DNA from: Pseudoclavibacter terrae
GTDB taxonomy: Bacteria > Actinomycetota > Actinomycetes > Actinomycetales > Microbacteriaceae
Reading direction: 5' to 3'
Assembly (NCBI RefSeq): GCF_008831075.1
Contig: NZ_WBJX01000002.1
Coordinates: forward strand, 434,001 to 498,000
Length of the DNA stretch: 64,000 nt
A program made the translations under genes and the position numbers. Positions 16,237 to 26,718 of this stretch are shown here, piece after piece; within the stretch, counting starts at the first letter, position 1, and each line of letters begins with the position of its first letter. The notes beneath the pieces were generated by a model. That model saw only the letters and a program-made list of their open reading frames with translations. It did no database searches and was not told the origin of the DNA.

Positions 16237-17655
16237 CTAGCCGACCGATCCTTCCATGCTCATCTCGATGAGCTTGTTGAGTTCCAGCGCGTACTCCATC
16301 GGCAGCTCGCGAGCGATGGGCTCGATGAATCCGCGAACGATCATGGCCATGGCCTCGGTCTCGGGGAGTCCGCGGCTCATGAGGTAGAAGAGCTGCTCTT
16401 CGGACACCTTCGTGACGGTCGCCTCGTGGCCGAGCTGCACATCGTCGACCCGGATGTCGATCGCGGGGTACGTGTCAGAGCGGGACTGCGTATCGACGAG
16501 CAGCGCGTCGCAGACGACGCTGTTCGAGGAGTGGTGAGCCTTGGCATCGATGCGGACCTCGCCTCGGTAGCCGGCTCGTCCCCCACCTCTCGCGATGGAC
16601 TTCGACGTGATCGACGACTGCGTGTACGGAGCCATGTGGATCATCTTGGCGCCGGCGTCCTGGTGCTGGCCGGGACCCGCGAAGGCGACCGACATGGTCT
16701 CGCCCTTGGCGTGCTCGCCGACGAGGTAGATCGACGGGTACTTCATGGTGACCTTGGAGCCGATGTTGCCGTCGACCCACTCCATCGTCGCGCCCTCTTC
16801 GGCGATCGCGCGCTTCGTGACGAGGTTGTAGACGTTGTTCGACCAGTTCTGGATCGTCGTGTAGCGCACGCGTGCGTTCTTCTTCACGATGATCTCGACA
16901 ACCGCGGAGTGCAGGGAGTCGGACTTGTAGATGGGAGCCGTGCAGCCCTCGATGTAGTGGACGTAGCTGCCCTCGTCCGCGATGATCAGCGTTCGCTCGA
17001 ACTGACCCATGTTCTCCGTGTTGATGCGGAAGTAGGCCTGCAGCGGGATCTCGACGTGCACGCCCTTCGGCACGTAGACGAACGAGCCGCCCGACCAGAC
17101 GGCCGTGTTCAGGGCGGCGAACTTGTTGTCACCCGAGGGGATGACGGTGCCGAAGTACTCCTCGAAGAACTCGGGGTGCTCACGGAGAGCCGTGTCGGTG
17201 TCCATGAAGATGACACCCTGCTTCTCGAGCTCCTCGTTGATCTGGTGGTAGACGACCTCGGACTCGTACTGGGCCGCAACGCCGGCGACCAGGCGCTGGC
17301 GCTCTGCATCGGGGATGCCGAGCTTCTCGTACGTGCTCTTGATGTCGTCGGGCAGGTCTTCCCACGTCTGGGCCTGCTTCTCCGTCGACCGGACGAAGTA
17401 CTTGATGTTGTCGAAGTCGATACCGGAGAGGTCTGCACCCCAGTTCGGCATCGGCTTCCGCTCGAACATCTTGTAGCCCTTGAGACGCGTCTTGAGCATC
17501 CACTCCGGCTCGTCTTTCAGGCGCGAGATGTCGGCGACGACGGCATCGCTGATGCCTCGCTTCGCGGACGATCCCGCAACGTCGGAGTCTGCCCAGCCGA
17601 ACTCGTAGCGGCCGAGGCCCTCGAGTTCTGGGCGATCGATCAGGACATCTGACAT
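16237..17655 (-). CDS. sufB: Fe-S cluster assembly scaffold SufB
   Basis: A 472-residue scaffold protein, the site of nascent cluster formation. It contains the N-terminal [20 protein letters not shown] block, [13 protein letters not shown], and the C-terminal [20 protein letters not shown] with [18 protein letters not shown]. The start at 17655 is set by GAGG and the [20 protein letters not shown] beginning; the open frame reaches 17850 without homology. It is the promoter-proximal gene of sufB-sufD-Rieske-sufC-sufT. No SufR-type repressor gene precedes it. A 260-bp region separates it from the divergent ctaA gene. Confidence 0.95.
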   Translation of the reverse strand: MSDVLIDRPELEGLGRYEFGWADSDVAGSSAKRGISDAVVADISRLKDEPEWMLKTRLKGYKMFERKPMPNWGADLSGIDFDNIKYFVRSTEKQAQTWEDLPDDIKSTYEKLGIPDAERQRLVAGVAAQYESEVVYHQINEELEKQGVIFMDTDTALREHPEFFEEYFGTVIPSGDNKFAALNTAVWSGGSFVYVPKGVHVEIPLQAYFRINTENMGQFERTLIIADEGSYVHYIEGCTAPIYKSDSLHSAVVEIIVKKNARVRYTTIQNWSNNVYNLVTKRAIAEEGATMEWVDGNIGSKVTMKYPSIYLVGEHAKGETMSVAFAGPGQHQDAGAKMIHMAPYTQSSITSKSIARGGGRAGYRGEVRIDAKAHHSSNSVVCDALLVDTQSRSDTYPAIDIRVDDVQLGHEATVTKVSEEQLFYLMSRGLPETEAMAMIVRGFIEPIARELPMEYALELNKLIEMSMEGSVG

Positions 17656-17915
17656 GTCTGCCTCGTCTCTCTCATCTCTGAAGTCGTTGTGCACGTGCTG
17701 CCGCGTGTCCGGCTTCTCGCCGGCGTTCGTCTCGCACGTGGGTCTTCGGCCGGTGGGCCCGCGGTCGCTCGGGAGACGGCGTGCGTCTACCTCTCGTAGA
17801 ATGGAACCCGCGAAGGGCCTCCATTGTTCCCTGCGCCGCGATTCGGGCACACGTCCCGAGCGAAGACAACACCTTCTATCCTACGCCAGACAAGCCAGGC
17901 GTCTGAAAGGAACTC

Positions 17916-18881
17916 GTGACCGCGCAAGTCGCTCCCGTCCGTCCCCCACGAGCGGACGCCCTCCGTGCGCGAGTGATGCCAACCGGCATCACGCGCTACA
18001 CGCGGTTCCTGGCGTGGGCGAGCCTGATCGCGAACATCGCCATCGTCGGCACGGGTGGGCTCGTCCGACTCACAGGTTCCGGTCTCGGCTGCCCCACCTG
18101 GCCGTACTGCACGGACGAATCGCTCATCAACACGCCCGAGATGGGCATCCACGGCGTCATCGAGTTCGGGAACCGTCTGCTGACGTTCATCCTGTGCGTC
18201 ATCGCCCTCCTGCTGTTCCTGGCGGTTCTCAGAGTGCGCCCGCGCGGGATGCGTCTCGCCGTTCCAGCCTTCTCGATCGGCGTGCTGATCATCGTCCAGG
18301 CGATCGTCGGCGGCATCACCGTGCTCACCGGCCTCAACCCGGACATCGTCGGACTCCACTTCCTCATCTCCGGCCTCATCGTCGCGATCGCCGCCGTCCT
18401 GCTCTTCCGTGTTCGACGCGGCGAGCCGGTGCCAGAGTCCGGAACGCGACTCGACGTCAGCCGGGCGGGTCTCGTGCTGACGCTCGCCGTCGTCGTCAAC
18501 GTGTGGGTGTGGGTGACGGTGTTCGTCGGTGCACTCACCACAGGGTCCGGCCCGCACGCGGGAGACTCGGCGGCTTCGAGGAACGGGCTCGACCCGGTCG
18601 TCATGCAGCACGTCCACTCCTGGCCCGCGTACATCCTGCTGGCGTGCTCTCTCGCATTCGCCGTTCTGGCCGCGGTACGGAGGTTCCCGGCGACGCGCAG
18701 GGTCTCGCTCGGCCTGCTCGCGCTCATCGTCGCCCAGGCGGCGGTCGGCATCTGGCAGGCACGCACCGGCCTCCCGATCACTCTCGTGATCGTGCACATG
18801 GTGCTCGCGGTCACGACCATCGCCGTCGCGACGACCGCGGTGGCGACCATCCGCCGCGAGGGACGCCCGCAACGCGCCTGA
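17916..18881 (+). CDS. ctaA: Haem A synthase (COX15/CtaA family)
   Basis: A 321-residue membrane enzyme with about eight hydrophobic helices. It oxidises the C8 methyl of haem O to the formyl group of haem A. Family motifs are GTGGLVRLTGSGLGCPTWPYC in loop 1 and IHGVIEFGNRLLTF with the haem-ligand His and Glu. Later, GLHFLISGL and a His in MQHVHSWPAYILL follow. The start is GTG with a strong AAAGGAA. A TATCCT element at 17877-17882 may be its -10. Divergent from suf, convergent with ctaB. Confidence 0.93.
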   Translation: MTAQVAPVRPPRADALRARVMPTGITRYTRFLAWASLIANIAIVGTGGLVRLTGSGLGCPTWPYCTDESLINTPEMGIHGVIEFGNRLLTFILCVIALLLFLAVLRVRPRGMRLAVPAFSIGVLIIVQAIVGGITVLTGLNPDIVGLHFLISGLIVAIAAVLLFRVRRGEPVPESGTRLDVSRAGLVLTLAVVVNVWVWVTVFVGALTTGSGPHAGDSAASRNGLDPVVMQHVHSWPAYILLACSLAFAVLAAVRRFPATRRVSLGLLALIVAQAAVGIWQARTGLPITLVIVHMVLAVTTIAVATTAVATIRREGRPQRA

Positions 18882-18907
18882 CCTCGCGCCGGCTCCGAGC
18901 CGACCGC

Positions 18908-18944
18908 AGAAGCCCCGGCGAGACCGTGTCTCGCCGGGGCTTCT
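18908..18944. terminator. Hairpin terminator after ctaA
   Basis: AGAAGCCCCGGCGAGA and its exact complement form a 16-bp stem with a five-base loop (18924-18928). It ends TTCT followed by CATTC. Confidence 0.75.
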
Positions 18945-19000
18945 CATTCGTTCGCGGGTCCGCCCTGGGCCGCAGCTCGGTGAGAACCGGGAGCAGAGAA

Positions 19001-19037
19001 ATCGGCCCGGGCGGGAGGCTTGCTCCGCCGGGCCGAT
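19001..19037 (-). terminator. Imperfect hairpin after ctaB
   Basis: ATCGGCCCGGGCGGG pairs imperfectly with GCTCCGCCGGGCCGAT. It lies just past the ctaB stop and is a likely terminator for that strand. Confidence 0.5.
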
Positions 19038-19059
19038 CACAGGGGCGGCTAGCGCCGTG

Positions 19060-19989
19060 CTAGGAGATCAGCGGGTCGATGCCGACGGCCACGAAGACCA
19101 GCGTGAGATAGGTGATGGAGAGGTGGAAGACCTTCATCGGCTTTCCACCCTTGCCCGTGATGGTGCGGTAGTACAGCACGTGCGCCTCGTAGAGGAACCA
19201 TGCGCCCGAGAGCGCCGCGACCGACGTGTACAGCCAGCCCATGCCCGCGACCGGGACGAGCAGGAGCGAGCAGATGACGGTGGCCCAGGCGTAGAGCACG
19301 GTCTGCAGCGAGACCGACAGCTCCCCCTCGGTGACCGACAGCATCGGGACGCTCGCCTTCGCGTAGTCGTCGCGGTACTTGACCGAGAGCGGCCAGTAGT
19401 GGGCGGGGGTCCAGAGGAAGATGATGGCGAACAGCACGAACGGCGCCCAGTCGAGCGAGTTCGTGACGCCTGCCCAGCCGATGAGGACGGGCATGCAGCC
19501 CGCGACGCCGCCCCAGATGATGTTCTGCTCGGTGCGGCGCTTGAGCACGATCGTGTAGAAGACCACGTACAGCAGGATGGCGCCGACGGAGAGCGCCGCG
19601 GTCAGCGGGTTGGCGACGAGCCACAGCACGACCGTCGACAGGATGCCGAGGGCGAACGCGAAGACGAGCGCCTCGCGATCCGTCAGCTCCCCCGTCACGA
19701 GCGGGCGCTTCGCCGTGCGCTTCATCAGGCGGTCGATGTCGCGGTCGATGTAGCAGTTGAAGGCGTTCGCGCTGCCTGCTGACATCGCTCCGCCGAGCAC
19801 GACGCCGAGGACGAGCCAGAGGTTCGGCACGCCGCCTTCTGCGAGGAACATCGTCGGCACCGTCGTGATGAGGAGGAGCTCGATGATGCGGGGCTTCGTC
19901 AGCGCCACGTAGGCCTTCGCCTTCCGCCCCAAAGACGCTCGCTGCGGGGGTGCGACAGCCACTAGTTCATCGACAGACAAAGCCACCAA
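19060..19989 (-). CDS. ctaB: Protohaem IX farnesyltransferase (haem O synthase)
   Basis: A polytopic membrane prenyltransferase of about 309 residues that adds a farnesyl group to haem B to make haem O, the substrate of CtaA. The UbiA-family Asp-rich motifs are [15 protein letters not shown] and the later [12 protein letters not shown] loop. About eight hydrophobic helices are seen. The start is uncertain: a TTG at 19989, a GTG at 19986 or a TTG at 19980 all lie near GAGGA. It is divergent from tkt. In other actinobacteria the same ctaB/tkt junction is seen (recalled). Confidence 0.92.
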   Translation of the reverse strand: MVALSVDELVAVAPPQRASLGRKAKAYVALTKPRIIELLLITTVPTMFLAEGGVPNLWLVLGVVLGGAMSAGSANAFNCYIDRDIDRLMKRTAKRPLVTGELTDREALVFAFALGILSTVVLWLVANPLTAALSVGAILLYVVFYTIVLKRRTEQNIIWGGVAGCMPVLIGWAGVTNSLDWAPFVLFAIIFLWTPAHYWPLSVKYRDDYAKASVPMLSVTEGELSVSLQTVLYAWATVICSLLLVPVAGMGWLYTSVAALSGAWFLYEAHVLYYRTITGKGGKPMKVFHLSITYLTLVFVAVGIDPLIS

Positions 19990-20163
19990 GTCCTCTTCGC
20001 TCGAAATCTCCTGGCAATTCTATCCGGTCTCGCCGAGAACGGCTCCCAATCTCCGGGCGCGCCAGCACGTCACAGCCGCCACCGCCGACCGTGACGCCCG
20101 TCGCACGGAGAAACATGATCGAGAACTGGACGGCGTTCCCCCCGCGCGGACCCGACGTGGCGA

Positions 20164-20169
20164 TAGGCT
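20164..20169 (+). promoter_or_regulatory. Putative -10 of the pentose phosphate operon
   Basis: TAGGCT lies 37 bases before the tkt start codon and matches the TANNNT form of other -10 elements in this window. No good -35 is visible. Confidence 0.3.
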
Positions 20170-20206
20170 GTGAGGCGGCCCTTTCCCAACGACGACGGGA
20201 CGCAGT

Positions 20207-22297
20207 GTGACGAATTTTGAGTGGTCTGAGCTCGATCGACGTGCAGTCGACACAGCAAGGATCTTGGCGGCGGATGCAGTTGAGAAGGCGAAGGGTGGGC
20301 ACCCTGGCACGGCGATGAGCCTCGCCCCCCTCGCGACGCTGCTCTACCAGCACGTGATGCGGGTCGACCCGAAGGACCCGCACTGGATCGGTCGCGACCG
20401 CTTCATCCTCTCGGCGGGACACTCCTCGCTGACCCAGTACTGCCAGCTCTACCTGGGCGGCTTCGGTCTCGAGCTCGACGACCTCAAGCAGCTGCGCCAG
20501 CTCGGCTCGAAGACGCCGGGACACCCCGAGTTCGGACACACCGATCACGTCGAGATGACGACGGGTCCACTCGGCCAGGGGCTCGCCTCCGCAGTGGGCT
20601 TCGCCTACGCGCAGCGCTTCGAACGCGGACTCTTCGACCCTGAGGCCGCCCCCGGGGAGAGCCCGTTCGACCACCGTGTCTACGTCATCGCCAGCGACGG
20701 CGACCTGCAGGAGGGCGTGACGAGCGAGGCCTCCTCGCTTGCGGGCCACCAGGAGCTCGGCAACCTCATCGTCTTCTACGACGCCAACCAGATCTCCATC
20801 GAGGACGACACCGACATCGCCTTCACGGAAGACGTCGCCAAGCGCTACGAGGCCTACGGCTGGCATGTCCAGACGGTCGACTGGACGGCTGGCGAGCAAT
20901 ACCACGAAGACCTCGCCGCACTGCACGACGCGACGCTCGAGGCCCAGGCCGAGACCGGACGCCCGTCGATCATCGTCCTCAAGACCATCATCGGCTGGCC
21001 GAGCCCGACCAAGCAGAACACGGGCGGCATCCACGGCTCGGCACTCGGCGAGACCGAGCTCGAGGCGGTCAAGAGCCTCGTCGGATTCGACCCGAAGCAG
21101 AGCTTCGAGGTCGCCGACGACGTGCTCGCCTACACGCGAGGACTCGCCGACCGGGTCGCCCCCGTGCGCGCCGAGTGGCAGCAGAGCTTCGACGCCTGGA
21201 AGAGCGCGAACCCCGAGCGTGCCGAGCTGCTCGAACGACTCGAGGCAGACGAGCTGCCCGAGGGCATCGCCGACGCACTGCCGGACTTCGCGGGCGTGGC
21301 CAAGGTCTCCACCCGCAAGGCGTCGGGTGAGGCCATCAACGCGCTCGCCGCCCAGCTCCCCGAGCTCTGGGGCGGATCCGCCGACCTCGCCGGCTCCAAC
21401 AACACGACCATCAACGGCGCTGCGTCCTTCATCCCCTCGCAGTTCTCGACGTCGAGCTGGACCGGCAACCCCTACGGGCGGGTGCTGCACTTCGGCATCC
21501 GCGAGCACGCCATGGGCGCGATCCTCAACGGCATCACGCTGCACGGCAAGACTCGCGCGTTCGGCGGCACGTTCCTCATGTTCAGCGACTACATGCGTCC
21601 CTCGGTTCGCCTCGCCGCGCTCATGAACATCCCGTCGATCTTCGTCTGGACGCACGACTCCATCGCCCTCGGCGGCGACGGCCCGACGCACCAGCCGGTT
21701 GAGTCCCTCACGGCGCTCCGCGCGATCCCGAACCTCGCAGTCGTCCGCCCGGCAGACGGACCGGAGACCGCGGCGGCCTGGCTCGAGGTCGTGAGCCGCC
21801 GAGGCGGTCCGACCGGCCTCATCCTCTCGCGGCAGGATCTCCCCGTCATCGCACGCGGATCCGGAGACGCCAACGAGCAGGAATTCGGCTCAGCCGCCGG
21901 AACGAAGCGTGGCGCCTACGTCCTCGCGGAAGCCTCCGGTGGCACGCCAGAGGTCATCGTGCTCGCCACCGGGTCCGAGGTCCAGTACGCCCTCGAGGCA
22001 CGCGAGACGCTCCAGGAGCAGGGACACCCAACGCGCGTCGTGTCCGTCCCGAGCTTCGAGTGGTTCGCCGAGCAGGACGCGGCCTACCGGGAGCACGTCC
22101 TCCCGGCTGCCGTCGAAGCTCGCGTGAGCATCGAAGCAGGGCTCGCACTGCCATGGCTCCAGTTCGTGGGACCGAAGGGCCGCAGCATCTCGATCGAGAC
22201 GTTCGGCGCATCCGCAGACCAGCCAGAGCTCTACAAGGCGTACGGCATCACGGCAGAGGCCGTCGTCGACGCGGCGCTCGAGTCGCTCGCCCAGTAG
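20207..22297 (+). CDS. tkt: Transketolase
   Basis: A 696-residue thiamine-diphosphate enzyme that moves two-carbon ketol units between pentose phosphates and glycolytic sugars. The N-terminal substrate motif [16 protein letters not shown], the ThDP motif [13 protein letters not shown]...NQ and the pyrimidine-domain [17 protein letters not shown] are present. The start is GTG with a weak GACGGGA. It opens the tkt-tal-pgi-zwf-opcA-pgl cluster. Length is normal. Confidence 0.96.
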   Translation: MTNFEWSELDRRAVDTARILAADAVEKAKGGHPGTAMSLAPLATLLYQHVMRVDPKDPHWIGRDRFILSAGHSSLTQYCQLYLGGFGLELDDLKQLRQLGSKTPGHPEFGHTDHVEMTTGPLGQGLASAVGFAYAQRFERGLFDPEAAPGESPFDHRVYVIASDGDLQEGVTSEASSLAGHQELGNLIVFYDANQISIEDDTDIAFTEDVAKRYEAYGWHVQTVDWTAGEQYHEDLAALHDATLEAQAETGRPSIIVLKTIIGWPSPTKQNTGGIHGSALGETELEAVKSLVGFDPKQSFEVADDVLAYTRGLADRVAPVRAEWQQSFDAWKSANPERAELLERLEADELPEGIADALPDFAGVAKVSTRKASGEAINALAAQLPELWGGSADLAGSNNTTINGAASFIPSQFSTSSWTGNPYGRVLHFGIREHAMGAILNGITLHGKTRAFGGTFLMFSDYMRPSVRLAALMNIPSIFVWTHDSIALGGDGPTHQPVESLTALRAIPNLAVVRPADGPETAAAWLEVVSRRGGPTGLILSRQDLPVIARGSGDANEQEFGSAAGTKRGAYVLAEASGGTPEVIVLATGSEVQYALEARETLQEQGHPTRVVSVPSFEWFAEQDAAYREHVLPAAVEARVSIEAGLALPWLQFVGPKGRSISIETFGASADQPELYKAYGITAEAVVDAALESLAQ

Positions 22298-22352
22298 CGC
22301 TCCCGGGCGTGCCCCAGCTCTTCCTCACCAGCTACGCGAAGGAACACCACCA

Positions 22353-23471
22353 ATGACTTCAACACCCACAGCAGCACTCGCCGAAGCCGGCGTCAGCATC
22401 TGGCTCGACGACCTCTCGCGCTCAAGCCTCGAGTCGGGCGCGCTCGAGCGCCTCATCGCCGAGCGCGGCATCGTCGGCGTCACGACGAACCCGACGATCT
22501 TCGCCGGCGCCCTCAGCAAGGGCAACGCGTACGACGCGCAGGTCGCCACGCTGCAGGCCAGCGGCGCGAGCATCGACGAGGCGATCTTCGAGATCACCAC
22601 CGACGACGTCCGCTCCGCGTGCGACCTCTTCCTGCCGATCTACGAGGCCACCGACGGACTCGACGGGCGCGTCTCGATCGAGGTCTCCCCCGAGCTCGCC
22701 CGCGACACCGCAGCGACGATCGAGGAGGCCAAGCGCCTCTGGGCCACCGTCGACCGCAAGAACGCCATGATCAAGATCCCGGCGACCGTCGAAGGCCTTC
22801 CCGCCATCACGGAGGCCATCGCTTCCGGCATCAGCGTCAACGTCACGCTGATCTTCAGCCTCAGCCGCTACCGCGAGGTCGTGAACGCGTACCTGTCCGG
22901 ACTCGAGCAGGCCAGGGAACGTGGGCACGACCTGTCGACGATCCGTTCCGTCGCTTCCTTCTTCGTCTCGCGCGTCGACGCCGAGATCGACAAGCGACTC
23001 GTGGCCGCGGGCAGCGACGAGGCGACCGCACTCAAGAGCCGTGCAGCTCTCGCGAACGCCCGCCTCGCCTACGCGGCCTTCGAAGAGGAGTTCTCGAGCG
23101 AGCGCGCGAAGCTGCTGCTCGCCGAAGGCGCGCACGTGCAGCGCCCGCTCTGGGCCTCGACAGGCGTCAAGGACCCAGCACTGCCCGACACGCTCTACGT
23201 GACCGAGCTCGTCGCGCCCAACACGGTCAACACGATGCCGGAGAAGACGCTCGAAGCCGTCGCCGATCACGGGGTCATCACCGGCAACACCATCGCGGGA
23301 ACCGCCCACGCCGCCAACACGACGCTGGACGAACTCGAGGCGCTCGGCGTGAGCTACGTCGAGGTCACGGAGCAGCTGGAGACCGAAGGCGTCGACAAGT
23401 TCATCGTCTCCTGGCAGGAGCTCAAGGAAACCGTCGACTCGCAGCTCAAGGCTGCCGCGGCGAAGGCCTAG
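22353..23471 (+). CDS. tal: Transaldolase
   Basis: A 372-residue enzyme of the actinobacterial/plant-like transaldolase type. [15 protein letters not shown] is the N-terminal signature. [12 protein letters not shown] contains the Schiff-base lysine and [11 protein letters not shown] follows. It transfers a dihydroxyacetone unit between sugar phosphates, working with transketolase. AAGGAA precedes the ATG by seven bases. It sits 55 bp after tkt and 10 bp before pgi. It is not fused to pgi, unlike in some actinobacteria. Confidence 0.95.
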   Translation: MTSTPTAALAEAGVSIWLDDLSRSSLESGALERLIAERGIVGVTTNPTIFAGALSKGNAYDAQVATLQASGASIDEAIFEITTDDVRSACDLFLPIYEATDGLDGRVSIEVSPELARDTAATIEEAKRLWATVDRKNAMIKIPATVEGLPAITEAIASGISVNVTLIFSLSRYREVVNAYLSGLEQARERGHDLSTIRSVASFFVSRVDAEIDKRLVAAGSDEATALKSRAALANARLAYAAFEEEFSSERAKLLLAEGAHVQRPLWASTGVKDPALPDTLYVTELVAPNTVNTMPEKTLEAVADHGVITGNTIAGTAHAANTTLDELEALGVSYVEVTEQLETEGVDKFIVSWQELKETVDSQLKAAAAKA

Positions 23472-23481
23472 GGGAATCGCC

Positions 23482-25068
23482 ATGAGCATCAAGGTCAGCG
23501 CCGCAGGTGCCGCGAACGCAGCGGCAGCCGCGAAGGTCGGCGAGCTCGTCGCCGAGCGATTCGCCTCGCGCCTCTTCGCGCAGGACGCCACGCTCTGGGG
23601 TCCGGAGGCCGAAGCCGAATCGGCAATCCGACTCGGCTGGACGCGCGCGCACGAGATCTCGCGTGAACTCGTCGACGGCATCGTCGCGCTCCGGGACGAG
23701 TTCGCGTCGGCCGGCATCACGCGATTCGTGCTCTGCGGGATGGGCGGATCATCCCTGGCCCCCGAGGTCATCACGCGCACCGCGGGCGTCGAGCTCGTCG
23801 TGCTCGACTCCACCGACCCCGCACAGGTTCGTGCGGCAGTCGAAGAGGACCTCGAGCGCACGGCGATCGTCGTGTCGTCCAAGTCCGGTTCCACGGTCGA
23901 GACCGACTCGCAGCGCCGAGCATTCGTGAGCGCGTTCGAAGCGGCCGGCATCGACCCGGCCAGCCGAGTCGTCATCGTCACCGATCCCGGCTCCCCCATG
24001 GAGGAAGCCTCTCGGGCTGCTGGCTACCGCGTGTTCCTGGCCGACCCGCACGTCGGAGGGCGCTTCTCTGCGCTGACCGCGTTCGGGCTCGTGCCATCCG
24101 GACTGGCCGGCGTCGATATCGCCGGCCTCCTCGATGACGCCGGCGTGGCCGCGACGGCCGTGGCCATCGACGACGAGAGCAACCCTGCCCTCGTCCTCGG
24201 CGCCGCGATCGCCGCCAAGCGATTCCTTGGCATCGTCGACGACGGCACATCCATCGTCGGCTTCGGCGACTGGGTCGAGCAGCTCATCGCCGAGTCGACC
24301 GGAAAAGACGACCTCGGCATCCTGCCCGTCGTCCTCACCCCCGGTGCTCCGGAGATCGACGCGCGCCCGGCTGACCTGCAGCTCGTCCGCGTGGCAGCTG
24401 ACGCCGAGGCGACCCCGGCAGGGGGCGACGACATCACCGTCTCCGGTTCGCTCGGGGGCCAGTTCGTGCTCTGGGAGACCGCCGTCGCTGTCGCGGGCGC
24501 CGTCATCGGCATCAACCCGTACGACCAGCCCGACGTCGAGTCGGCAAAGGTCGCCGCACGCGGACTCCTGGAGGCGACGCCGGAGCCAACGCCGGCCGCC
24601 TTCGTCTCGGAGGGCGTCGAGGTGCGCGGCAGCGAGACCGTCGTCGCCGGCCAGAGCACGCTCGGAGGCGCCATCGACGCCCTCGTGGCGCTCATCCCAG
24701 CGGACGGCTACCTCTCGGTGCAGGCCTACGTCGACCGGAACCGCTTCAGTGCACTCGAAGCTCTTCGTGACGAGCTCGCGAAGCGCTCAGGACGACCCGT
24801 CACCTTCGGGTGGGGGCCGCGCTTCCTGCACTCCACCGGGCAGTTCCACAAGGGCGGCCCGAAGGTCGGCGCATTCCTGCAGATCACATCCGGCGAGAAG
24901 AACGACCTCGAGATCCCTGAGCGTCCCTTCACCTTCGGCACGCTCATCTCGGCGCAGGCTGCCGGTGATGCCTCCGTGCTCGAGTCGCACGGGCAGCCGG
25001 TGCTGCGCATCGACCTCGGCGAATCCGGCAGCGGACTCGACGCACTCCTCGGCGCCATCTCGCGCTGA
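23482..25068 (+). CDS. pgi: Glucose-6-phosphate isomerase
   Basis: A 528-residue SIS-fold isomerase interconverting glucose-6-phosphate and fructose-6-phosphate. The phosphate-binding VVSSKSGSTVETDSQ, the GMGGSSLAPEV loop and the late GWGPRFLHSTGQFHKGG block are present. The last contains the conserved His and Lys region. The sequence is closer to the divergent isomerases found beside tal than to the E. coli enzyme (inference). It follows tal by ten bases and is separated from zwf by a 108-bp gap with a hairpin. Confidence 0.9.
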   Translation: MSIKVSAAGAANAAAAAKVGELVAERFASRLFAQDATLWGPEAEAESAIRLGWTRAHEISRELVDGIVALRDEFASAGITRFVLCGMGGSSLAPEVITRTAGVELVVLDSTDPAQVRAAVEEDLERTAIVVSSKSGSTVETDSQRRAFVSAFEAAGIDPASRVVIVTDPGSPMEEASRAAGYRVFLADPHVGGRFSALTAFGLVPSGLAGVDIAGLLDDAGVAATAVAIDDESNPALVLGAAIAAKRFLGIVDDGTSIVGFGDWVEQLIAESTGKDDLGILPVVLTPGAPEIDARPADLQLVRVAADAEATPAGGDDITVSGSLGGQFVLWETAVAVAGAVIGINPYDQPDVESAKVAARGLLEATPEPTPAAFVSEGVEVRGSETVVAGQSTLGGAIDALVALIPADGYLSVQAYVDRNRFSALEALRDELAKRSGRPVTFGWGPRFLHSTGQFHKGGPKVGAFLQITSGEKNDLEIPERPFTFGTLISAQAAGDASVLESHGQPVLRIDLGESGSGLDALLGAISR

Positions 25069-25080
25069 CCGACCAGCGAG

Positions 25081-25110
25081 GCGGGGATGCGAGCACCATC
25101 GCATCCCCGC
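25081..25110 (+). terminator. Intra-operon hairpin between pgi and zwf
   Basis: GCGGGGATGCGA pairs exactly with TCGCATCCCCGC (12 bp, six-base loop). No T run follows. It may act as a partial terminator or mRNA stabiliser inside the operon. Confidence 0.5.
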
Positions 25111-25176
25111 GCTCGTGTCTGCAGGACACACACGGGAGCACGCAACCCCGTGCCTAGAAAACAAGGAGGCGACGCT

Positions 25177-26718
25177 GTGACGCCAGTCGACATCAGCGCG
25201 GACAACAACCCCCTCAGGTCCATCGACGATGGGCGCCTGCGCCGCATTGCGGGACCGTCAAGCCTCGTCATCTTCGGAGTCACGGGAGACCTCTCCAGGA
25301 AGAAGCTGCTCCCGGCGGTCTACGACCTCGCCAACCGCGGTCTGCTCTCCCCGTCGTTCGGTCTCGTCGGGTTCGCTCGCCGTCCGTGGTCCGACGACGA
25401 GTTCCGGGCGTTCGTGAAGGAGAACGTCGAACAGCACGCGAGGACGCCCTTCAACGAGGACGTCTGGACGCAGCTCGCCAAGGGCATCCGCTTCGTCTCC
25501 GGCGAGTTCGACAACGACGCCTCGTTCGACTCCCTCAAGGTCGTCCTCGACGAGCTCGACAACGAACAGGGCACGCGGGGCAATCACGCCTTTTACCTCT
25601 CGATCCCGCCGCGTTCCTTCCCCGAGGTGACAACTCAGCTGCGCCGATCCGGGCTCGCCGAGGAACGTCAGGATTCGTGGCGGCGCGTCATCATCGAGAA
25701 GCCGTTCGGCCATGACCTGGCCTCGGCGCGAGAGCTGAACAGCATCGTCGAGTCGGTCTTCGCGAGCGACGCGATCTTCCGCATCGACCACTACCTCGGC
25801 AAGGAGACGGTGCAGAACATCCTCGCGCTGCGCTTCGCGAACTCCATGTTCGAGCCGCTGTGGAACGCCAACACGGTCGACCACGTCCAGATCACGATGG
25901 CCGAGGACATCGGCGTATCCGGCCGCGCCGGCTACTACGACGGCGTCGGCGCCGCACGCGACGTCATCCAGAACCACCTCCTGCAGCTGCTCGCCCTCAC
26001 TGCCATGGAGGAACCCCTCTCGTTCAACGCGAAGGACCTCCGCCAGGAGAAGGAGAAGGCCCTCGCGGCCGTTCGCCTCCCCCACGACCTGTCGCTCGCG
26101 TCGGCTCGCGGCCAGTACGGCTCAGGCTGGCAGGGCGGCGAATTCGTGCGTGGCTTCCTCGAAGAGGACGGCATGAACCCCAAGTCCACCACCGAGACCT
26201 ACGCGGCGCTCCGAGTCGAGCTCGACTCCCGCCGCTGGGCCGGCGTGCCGTTCTACCTGCGCACAGGCAAACGGCTCGGTCGTCGCGTGACCGAGATCGC
26301 CGTCACGTTCAAGCAGGGCCCCCTGTACCTCTTCGACGAAGCCCAGCGCACCTCGCTCGGTCCGAACGCGCTGGTCATCCGGGTCCAACCCGATGAGGGC
26401 GTCACGATCCGCTTCGGCTCGAAGATCCCCGGCTCCGGCATGCACGTGCGGGACGTGACCATGGACTTCGGCTACGGGCACGCATTCACCGAGTCGAGCC
26501 CAGAGGCCTACGAGCGCCTCATCCTCGACGTGCTGCTCGGCGACCCTCCCCTGTTCCCCCGCCACGAGGAGGTCGAGCTCTCCTGGAAGATCCTCGATCC
26601 CGTCGAGGAGTACTGGGCCACGCAGGGACAACCCGAACTCTACAAACCCGGCAGCTGGGGCCCGGCCTCGGCCACGGCCCTGCTCGCCCGCGATGGCCGC
26701 ACCTGGAGGCGCCCGTGA
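25177..26718 (+). CDS. zwf: Glucose-6-phosphate 1-dehydrogenase
   Basis: A 513-residue enzyme, first step of the oxidative pentose phosphate path. FGVTGDLSRKKLLPA is the nucleotide-binding fingerprint and RIDHYLGKETVQN contains the active-site Asp-His and substrate Lys. EKPFGHDL holds the other substrate lysine. The GTG start at 25177 is set by AAGGAGG eight bases upstream. It overlaps opcA by GTGA, so the enzyme and its assembly factor are made together. Confidence 0.96.
   Translation: MTPVDISADNNPLRSIDDGRLRRIAGPSSLVIFGVTGDLSRKKLLPAVYDLANRGLLSPSFGLVGFARRPWSDDEFRAFVKENVEQHARTPFNEDVWTQLAKGIRFVSGEFDNDASFDSLKVVLDELDNEQGTRGNHAFYLSIPPRSFPEVTTQLRRSGLAEERQDSWRRVIIEKPFGHDLASARELNSIVESVFASDAIFRIDHYLGKETVQNILALRFANSMFEPLWNANTVDHVQITMAEDIGVSGRAGYYDGVGAARDVIQNHLLQLLALTAMEEPLSFNAKDLRQEKEKALAAVRLPHDLSLASARGQYGSGWQGGEFVRGFLEEDGMNPKSTTETYAALRVELDSRRWAGVPFYLRTGKRLGRRVTEIAVTFKQGPLYLFDEAQRTSLGPNALVIRVQPDEGVTIRFGSKIPGSGMHVRDVTMDFGYGHAFTESSPEAYERLILDVLLGDPPLFPRHEEVELSWKILDPVEEYWATQGQPELYKPGSWGPASATALLARDGRTWRRP

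Noticed and set aside
15097-17652. An 850-codon open frame opposite sufB and sufD
   Set aside because: Antisense shadow of well-recognised genes; no start with SD and no motif.
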